From Streptomyces sp. NBC_01255 (GTDB lineage Bacteria; Actinomycetota; Actinomycetes; Streptomycetales; Streptomycetaceae), in NCBI RefSeq assembly GCF_036226445.1, contig NZ_CP108474.1, positions 620,001 through 684,000 on the forward strand: 64,000 bases of DNA, in the 5' to 3' direction. The position numbers and the translations under genes were made by a program. Of this stretch, positions 59,868-64,000 are shown in pieces. The notes under the pieces were generated by a model. It worked only from the letters and a program-made list of their open reading frames with translations. It did no database searches and was not told where the DNA came from. Each line of letters opens with the position of its first letter. The stretch's first letter is position 1.

Positions 59868-59894
59868 CTTCAGGTGGCTTCAGCACCGCTTCAG
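59868..59894. promoter_or_regulatory. Phased CTTCAG direct repeats, OmpR/PhoB-type binding site
   Basis: CTTCAG occurs at 59868-59873, 59878-59883 and 59889-59894, spaced 10 and 11 bp, one helical turn each. An inverted copy CTGAAG lies at 59858-59863. OmpR/PhoB regulators bind such phased direct repeats. The site is about 50 bases before the PepSY start and about 35 bases before the response regulator start. Confidence 0.75.
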
Positions 59895-59944
59895 CATGGG
59901 TTCCGCAGAGTGGGGCCATCGCATCGGACGACGGAAGGAACCTC

Positions 59945-60571
59945 ATGAAGCGCAAACTCGTGATCGCCACCGCCACCGCGGTCGCCCTGGTCACCGGCGG
60001 CACCGCGGTCGCCCTCGCGGCCGGCGGCACCGAGTCCGCGCCGGTCCAGCAGGCCCGTGCGGCGCTGGACCGGGACGACGACGGGGGCCGTGAGTCCGAG
60101 CGGGGGGCTCGGATCACCGCCGTCCAGGCGATCGACGCCGCCGTGAAGGCCCGCCCCGGCACCGTGGTCTCCGCCGAACTCGACGACGACGCGGACGAGA
60201 ACGACGACGACTGGGAGGTCGTGGTGCTCGGCGCCAAGGGCTCCACCACCCACACCGTGCACATCGACCCGGTGTCGGGCCGTGTCCTCGGCACGGACAC
60301 CGACCGCGATGACACCGACGACGCCGACGACGCCGGCGAAGACGCCGCGGTGAGGGACGCGAAGGTCAGCGCGCGCCAGGCGGCGCAGACCGCCGCCGCG
60401 AAGGGCTTCGTGACCTCGGTCGAGCTCACCGACGAGGACGACGCTCCCGCCACGAGCTGGGACGTGAGCGTCCGCCCGACCGGTGGGGCGGAAGACGACT
60501 GGAACGTCGACGTGAAGACCGGCGCGCTCGTCGCGGACAACGACGACCACAACGACAGCGACGACGACTGA
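59945..60571 (+). CDS. Secreted PepSY-domain protein, very acidic
   Basis: This 208-residue protein has a signal peptide (KRKLVIATATAVALVTGGTAVALA) and AAGGA before the ATG. Two PepSY units follow: ITAVQAIDAAVKARPGTVVSAEL to HIDPVSGRVLG, and VSARQAAQTAAAKGFVTSVEL to NVDVKTGALVADN. Between them and at the end are Asp-rich runs (TDRDDTDDADDAGED; DNDDHNDSDDD). PepSY proteins often act outside the cell as inhibitors or sensors, and the acidity suggests cation binding. Divergent placement from a two-component system with phased repeats suggests it is its main target and perhaps a feedback partner. Confidence 0.87.
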   Translation: MKRKLVIATATAVALVTGGTAVALAAGGTESAPVQQARAALDRDDDGGRESERGARITAVQAIDAAVKARPGTVVSAELDDDADENDDDWEVVVLGAKGSTTHTVHIDPVSGRVLGTDTDRDDTDDADDAGEDAAVRDAKVSARQAAQTAAAKGFVTSVELTDEDDAPATSWDVSVRPTGGAEDDWNVDVKTGALVADNDDHNDSDDD

Positions 60572-60656
60572 TCGCTGCGCCGGGCGTGGCAACCGCCCGT
60601 GTCGGCGGGCTCGTCGACCCGCCGCTCACCCGCACGGCGGACGACGGATCATGGTG

Positions 60657-60682
60657 TTGACCAGGGGACTCCGTCATATAGC
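60657..60682 (+). promoter_or_regulatory. Possible promoter of the amino-acid oxidase gene
   Basis: TTGACC (60657-60662) and TATAGC (60677-60682) are the best promoter-like hexamers in the 186-base gap before the oxidase, but only 14 bases separate them. A TTTAG tract follows at about 60693. The call rests on position and relative AT content. Confidence 0.35.
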
Positions 60683-60726
60683 AAGACGAGTGGTTTAGCT
60701 CCCCGTCCGTGTGAAGGAGCTGGCCC

Positions 60727-60786
60727 ATGGGACGCCCGTACGTCGAGTGTGTGCGCGATGAATACTCACGACACGCACACTCCTGA
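60727..60786 (+). CDS. Small upstream ORF overlapping the amino-acid oxidase start
   Basis: ATG 60727 has an excellent Shine-Dalgarno (AAGGAG, seven bases before) and encodes a 19-residue peptide, [19 protein letters not shown], ending at TGA 60784-60786. The oxidase ATG (60758) lies inside it in another frame and has no good site of its own. The small ORF is thus likely translated, and the oxidase could depend on ribosomes terminating or reinitiating here. It could alternatively be a chance ORF with an oxidase start further upstream (GTG 60749). Confidence 0.5.
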   Translation: MGRPYVECVRDEYSRHAHS

Positions 60787-62746
60787 CATCGACACTCCCC
60801 TCGGCACTCCCTCACGGCGCTCCGTCGTCACGGCCACGGGTGCCTCGGCGCTCGCCGCCGGGCTCGCCGCCGCCTCGGCCGGGCCCGCGACCGCTTTAAG
60901 CCCGGCCACCGCTCCCTCGACGGTGCCCGCCGCCGTCCCGGCCGTCGCACCGCCCGGCACCGACCCCCGGGCGTACGCCACGGTCGCCCGCGCCATCGCC
61001 GTCTACGACGAGCACGACGAGTCGCTCGTCCCGGCCTACCTGAGGATCGTCGAGAACGGCCTGCCCGCCCGCCGGGCGAAGGCCACGAAGCGGGTCCTGG
61101 TCGTCGGCGCCGGGCCGGCCGGACTCCTCGCCGCCGACCTGCTCAACCGGGCCGGCCACGACGTCGTCGTGATCGAGGCCAACGGCAACCGCGTCGGCGG
61201 CCGCATCAAGACGTTCCGCAAGGGCGGACACGAGAACGGGGAGCAGCCCTTCGCCGACCCCCTGCAGTACGCCGAGGCAGGGGCGATGCGGCTGCCCGAG
61301 AGCCACCCGCTCCTCATGGCGCTGATCGAGAAGTTCGACCTCCCGCGCCAGGAGTTCTACCTGGTGGACGTGGAGGTCGGGAATCCGGCGAAGCAGGCCA
61401 ACCGCACCTGGATCCACGTCAACGGCGTCCACATGCGCCGGGCCGACTACGAGAAGGACCCGGCGAGGATCAACGACACCTTCGGCGTCACGGGCGACCA
61501 CCGGACGAAGACGGCCGCCACCATCCTCGCGGACGCCCTCGAACCCGCGCGCCGGCTCGTCCGGGACAAGGAGGGGACGGCCCTCGTCGACGGCTGGGTC
61601 GAGATCCTCCGGAGGTACGGCCACTGGTCCATGTACCGGTACCTCACCGAGGTCGCCGAACTGGACACCCGCACCATCGACCTCATCGGCACCATCCAGA
61701 ACCTCACCTCTCGGCTGCACCTCTCCTTCATGCACAGCTTCCTGTCCGCCGCGCTGATCGACCCGAAGACGAAGTTCTGGGAGATCAAGGGCGGCACCGC
61801 GCTGTTCGCCGACGCGCTGTACGCGCCGGTGAAGAGCAAGGTGCGGCTCGACAGGCGCGCCGTACGGATCGAGCGGCGCGGCGGCAAGGTCCGGGTGCAC
61901 ACCGTCTCCGAGGACCAGCAGACCGGCGGGGAGGGCGTCACGGAGGTCTTCGAGGGCGACGAGGCGATCGTCACCGTCCCCTTCTCCGGCCTGCGGCACG
62001 TGACCTTCGACCCTCCGCTGGCCTACGGCAAGCGCCGGGCGATCACGGAGCTGCACTACGACGCGGCGACCAAGGTGCTGCTCGAGTTCTCCCGGCGCTG
62101 GTGGGAGTTCACCGAGGCGCAGTGGAAGGAGGCGCTCGACTCCATCGAGGACGGGCTGTACGAGCGGTACCGGGCGGGCGGGGTCGCCCACGGCGACTTC
62201 CTCGGCGCGCACCGGTCCGTGAAGGACCTGGGGGTGACGGTCCCCGACGGCCTGAAGGAGTACTTCTCCGTCTTCCGTCCGGTCGCGGGCCGCGAACCGG
62301 AGGCGTCCCATGTGCGGGGCGGCGGATCGGTCAGCGACAACGCCAACCGCTTCATGTACTTCGAGCACGCGGCGCCCATGGAGGGCAGCGACGGAGGCAT
62401 CATGCTGGCCTCCTACAGCTGGGCCGACGACGCCCTCAAGTGGGACGCGTTCGCCGACGAGGAGCGGTACCTGCGGGCGCTCGCCGGCGTACAGGCCGTC
62501 TTCGGCCGCCGCTGCGAGGTCTTCTTCACCAACAAGTGCAGGACCCAGTCGTGGATGCGTGACCACTACGCGTACGGGGAGGCCTCGGTGCTCTTCCCGG
62601 GGCAGCACACCGAGCTGTTCCCGGACGTCCCCACGTCCGAGGGGCCGCTCCACTTCGCGGGGTGCCACACGTCGATCAAGCCCGCGTGGATCGAGGGCGC
62701 CCTGGAGTCCGCCGTCCGTACGGCCCTGAAGGTGCACACGGGCTGA
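60758..62746 (+). CDS. L-amino acid oxidase-type flavin monoamine oxidase (L-glutamate oxidase-like)
   Basis: From ATG 60758 the protein has 662 residues with an Ala-rich, Tat-like leader ([28 protein letters not shown]) that suggests export. The FAD motif is [39 protein letters not shown], followed by [14 protein letters not shown]. Late blocks are [41 protein letters not shown] and [22 protein letters not shown], the amine oxidase C-terminal FAD contact. Size, leader and motifs match secreted Streptomyces L-glutamate/L-amino-acid oxidases that release hydrogen peroxide and ammonia. The exact substrate is not certain. Its start is overlapped by a small ORF. Confidence 0.9.
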   Translation: MNTHDTHTPDIDTPLGTPSRRSVVTATGASALAAGLAAASAGPATALSPATAPSTVPAAVPAVAPPGTDPRAYATVARAIAVYDEHDESLVPAYLRIVENGLPARRAKATKRVLVVGAGPAGLLAADLLNRAGHDVVVIEANGNRVGGRIKTFRKGGHENGEQPFADPLQYAEAGAMRLPESHPLLMALIEKFDLPRQEFYLVDVEVGNPAKQANRTWIHVNGVHMRRADYEKDPARINDTFGVTGDHRTKTAATILADALEPARRLVRDKEGTALVDGWVEILRRYGHWSMYRYLTEVAELDTRTIDLIGTIQNLTSRLHLSFMHSFLSAALIDPKTKFWEIKGGTALFADALYAPVKSKVRLDRRAVRIERRGGKVRVHTVSEDQQTGGEGVTEVFEGDEAIVTVPFSGLRHVTFDPPLAYGKRRAITELHYDAATKVLLEFSRRWWEFTEAQWKEALDSIEDGLYERYRAGGVAHGDFLGAHRSVKDLGVTVPDGLKEYFSVFRPVAGREPEASHVRGGGSVSDNANRFMYFEHAAPMEGSDGGIMLASYSWADDALKWDAFADEERYLRALAGVQAVFGRRCEVFFTNKCRTQSWMRDHYAYGEASVLFPGQHTELFPDVPTSEGPLHFAGCHTSIKPAWIEGALESAVRTALKVHTG

Positions 62747-62756
62747 CCGGCCGGTC

Positions 62757-62795
62757 CCCGGGTGAGGGTCACCGGTCCGGTGGCCCTCACCCGGG
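62757..62795. terminator. Bidirectional hairpin terminator
   Basis: CCCGGGTGAGGG (62757-62768) and CCCTCACCCGGG (62784-62795) pair perfectly, with a further CACCGG/CCGGTG stem inside. It begins 10 bases after the oxidase stop. The SulP stop codon (62787-62789) lies in one arm, so the structure serves both convergent genes. Confidence 0.85.
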
Positions 62796-64000
62796 GGTGA
62801 GTTCGCCGCTGAGCTTTCCGTGGAGGGCGGCGCTGGGCGCGTTGAGGCCGATGATCTCCACGGTCTTGCCGCGCTGGGCGTACCTGGTCTCGATGGCGTC
62901 GAGGGCGGCGACGGAGGACGCGTCCCAGATGTGGGTGGCCGACAGGTCGATGACGACCCTGTCGGGGTCGGTGGCGTACGCGAAGCGGCCGACGAGGTCG
63001 TTGGAGGAGGCGAAGAACAGTTCGCCGGTGACGCGGTAGACGACGGTGGTGTCGTCGGGGTCGGTGACGGCGGTGACGTCGGCGAGGTGGGCGACGCGCC
63101 GGGCGAAGATCACCATGGCGGTGATCGTGCCGCCGACGACGCCCACGGCGAGGTTGTGCGTGGCCACCACGCAGACGACGGTGATCACCATGACGGCGAT
63201 CTCCCCGGCGGGCAGCCGCCGCAGCGTCTTCGGCGCGACGGAGTGCCAGTCGAAGGTGGCGAAGCAGACCATCACCATGACGGCGACGAGGGCGGCCATG
63301 GGGATGTCGGAGACGACCGGGCCGAAGACGATGCACAGCACCATCAGGAACGCGCCGGACAGGAACGTCGAGAGGCGGGTCCGGGCGCCGGAGACCTTGA
63401 CGTTGATCATCGTCTGGCCGATCATCGCGCAGCCGCCCATGCCGCCGAAGAAGCCGGTCACGATGTTGGCGATGCCCTGACCGATCGATTCGCGGGTCTT
63501 GCTGGAGCGGGTGTCGGTGATCTCGTCGACCAGCTTGGCCGTCATCAGCGATTCCATCAGGCCGACCAGCGCCATCGCGAGCGCGTACGGGGCGATCAGC
63601 GTGAGCGTGTCGAGCGTGTACGGCACGTCGGGCAGGCCGGGGGCGGGCAGGGCGGACGGGAGGGCGCCCTTGCCGCCGACCGTCGGGACCGCGATTCCGG
63701 CGGCGACGGTGATGACGGTCAGGATGACGATCGAGACGAGCGGGGCCGGGACGACCGTGGTGACCCGGGGGAAGAACACCATGAGCGCGAGCCCGGCGGC
63801 GACCAGCGGATAGACGGCCCAGGGCACGTCCCTCAGCTCCTTGATCTGGGCCATGAAGACCAGGATCGCGAGGGAGTTGACGAAACCGACCATCACCGAG
63901 CGCGGGACGAACCGCAGGAGTTTCGCCACCCCGAGCGCCCCGAGGGCGATCTGGAAGACACCGGCGAGGATGACGGCGGCGATGAGGTAGCCGAGCCCGT
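62787..64000 (-). CDS. SulP family inorganic anion transporter (N-terminus beyond window)
   Basis: About 404 codons of the C-terminal part are present; the frame continues past 64000. LGVAKLLRFVPRSVMVGFVNSLAILVFMAQ, ESLMTAKLVDEITDTRSSKTRESIGQGIANIVTGFFGGMGGCAMIGQT-type blocks (here ESLMTAKLVDEI and NIVTGFFGGMGGCAMIGQT) are typical of SulP sulfate/bicarbonate transporters. The last 110 residues are a STAS domain (VYRVTGELFFASSNDLVGRF, VVIDLSATHIWDASSVAALDAIE). The substrate may be sulfate or bicarbonate. The stop lies in a hairpin shared with the oxidase gene. Confidence 0.92.
   Translation of the reverse strand, partial: GLGYLIAAVILAGVFQIALGALGVAKLLRFVPRSVMVGFVNSLAILVFMAQIKELRDVPWAVYPLVAAGLALMVFFPRVTTVVPAPLVSIVILTVITVAAGIAVPTVGGKGALPSALPAPGLPDVPYTLDTLTLIAPYALAMALVGLMESLMTAKLVDEITDTRSSKTRESIGQGIANIVTGFFGGMGGCAMIGQTMINVKVSGARTRLSTFLSGAFLMVLCIVFGPVVSDIPMAALVAVMVMVCFATFDWHSVAPKTLRRLPAGEIAVMVITVVCVVATHNLAVGVVGGTITAMVIFARRVAHLADVTAVTDPDDTTVVYRVTGELFFASSNDLVGRFAYATDPDRVVIDLSATHIWDASSVAALDAIETRYAQRGKTVEIIGLNAPSAALHGKLSGELTPG

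Overview
The window is high-GC (about 72 percent), has strong GC3 bias, many GTG/TTG starts, ATGA/GTGA gene overlaps, Tat-type secreted proteins, a conservon and ABC/glycoside-hydrolase operons. It is chromosomal DNA of a Streptomyces or very close relative. I see no insertion sequence, prophage, CRISPR array, rRNA or polyketide/peptide assembly line. One tRNA-Leu(GAG) is present.

Layout. 1-4.0 kb: secreted proteins (an unidentified N-terminal fragment, a Tat-exported esterase, an M9 collagenase). 4.0-9.3 kb: two inverted paralogous TetR regulators sharing a palindromic operator, a DUF4436 membrane protein, an APC permease, and a beta-lactamase-fold protein whose catalytic motifs look lost. 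9.4-12.4 kb: a reactive-sulfur operon, with a persulfide dioxygenase fused to three rhodanese-like domains and a membrane anchor plus a TauE exporter, under two CstR/CsoR-like operators. 12.2-17.3 kb: zinc-ribbon protein, WYL regulator, and an MDR/hydrolase/SDR operon divergent from a LysR regulator. 17.3-28.6 kb: a glycan-use locus with solute-binding protein, two permeases, GH5, GH35 and HAD phosphatase in one operon, a ROK regulator and a divergent GH36 alpha-galactosidase. 28.7-29.5 kb: a phosphodiesterase-type enzyme.

29.7-35.2 kb: a complete conservon cvnABCD joined by overlaps to two P450 genes, the first of the CYP157 type that lacks the ExxR motif. 35.2-41.4 kb: tRNA-Leu, DUF2278, a Ser/Thr kinase fused to a 14-TM-type MFS transporter, a FAD oxidase with a Rieske domain, a DJ-1/PfpI protein and an RsbW-like ATPase. 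41.6-50 kb: an amidohydrolase and a second alpha-galactoside operon (class V aminotransferase-fold enzyme, ABC transporter, GH36, LacI regulator) with two LacI-like operators at its head. 50-54.3 kb: small housekeeping or stress genes and a TerD-family protein. 54.4-57.7 kb: two overlapping MarR-type genes divergent from helR, which carries a rifamycin-associated element (RAE). 57.7-60.6 kb: a two-component system with phased direct repeats in front of a PepSY gene. 60.7-64 kb: an L-amino-acid-oxidase-type flavoenzyme with a small overlapping upstream ORF, and the C-terminal part of a SulP transporter cut by the window end.

The most notable points are the kinase-MFS fusion, the five-domain sulfur enzyme with its operators, the RAE in front of helR, the CYP157/CYP154 pair in a conservon, the overlapping upstream ORF of the amino-acid oxidase, and several well-formed operators that can be matched to adjacent regulators.
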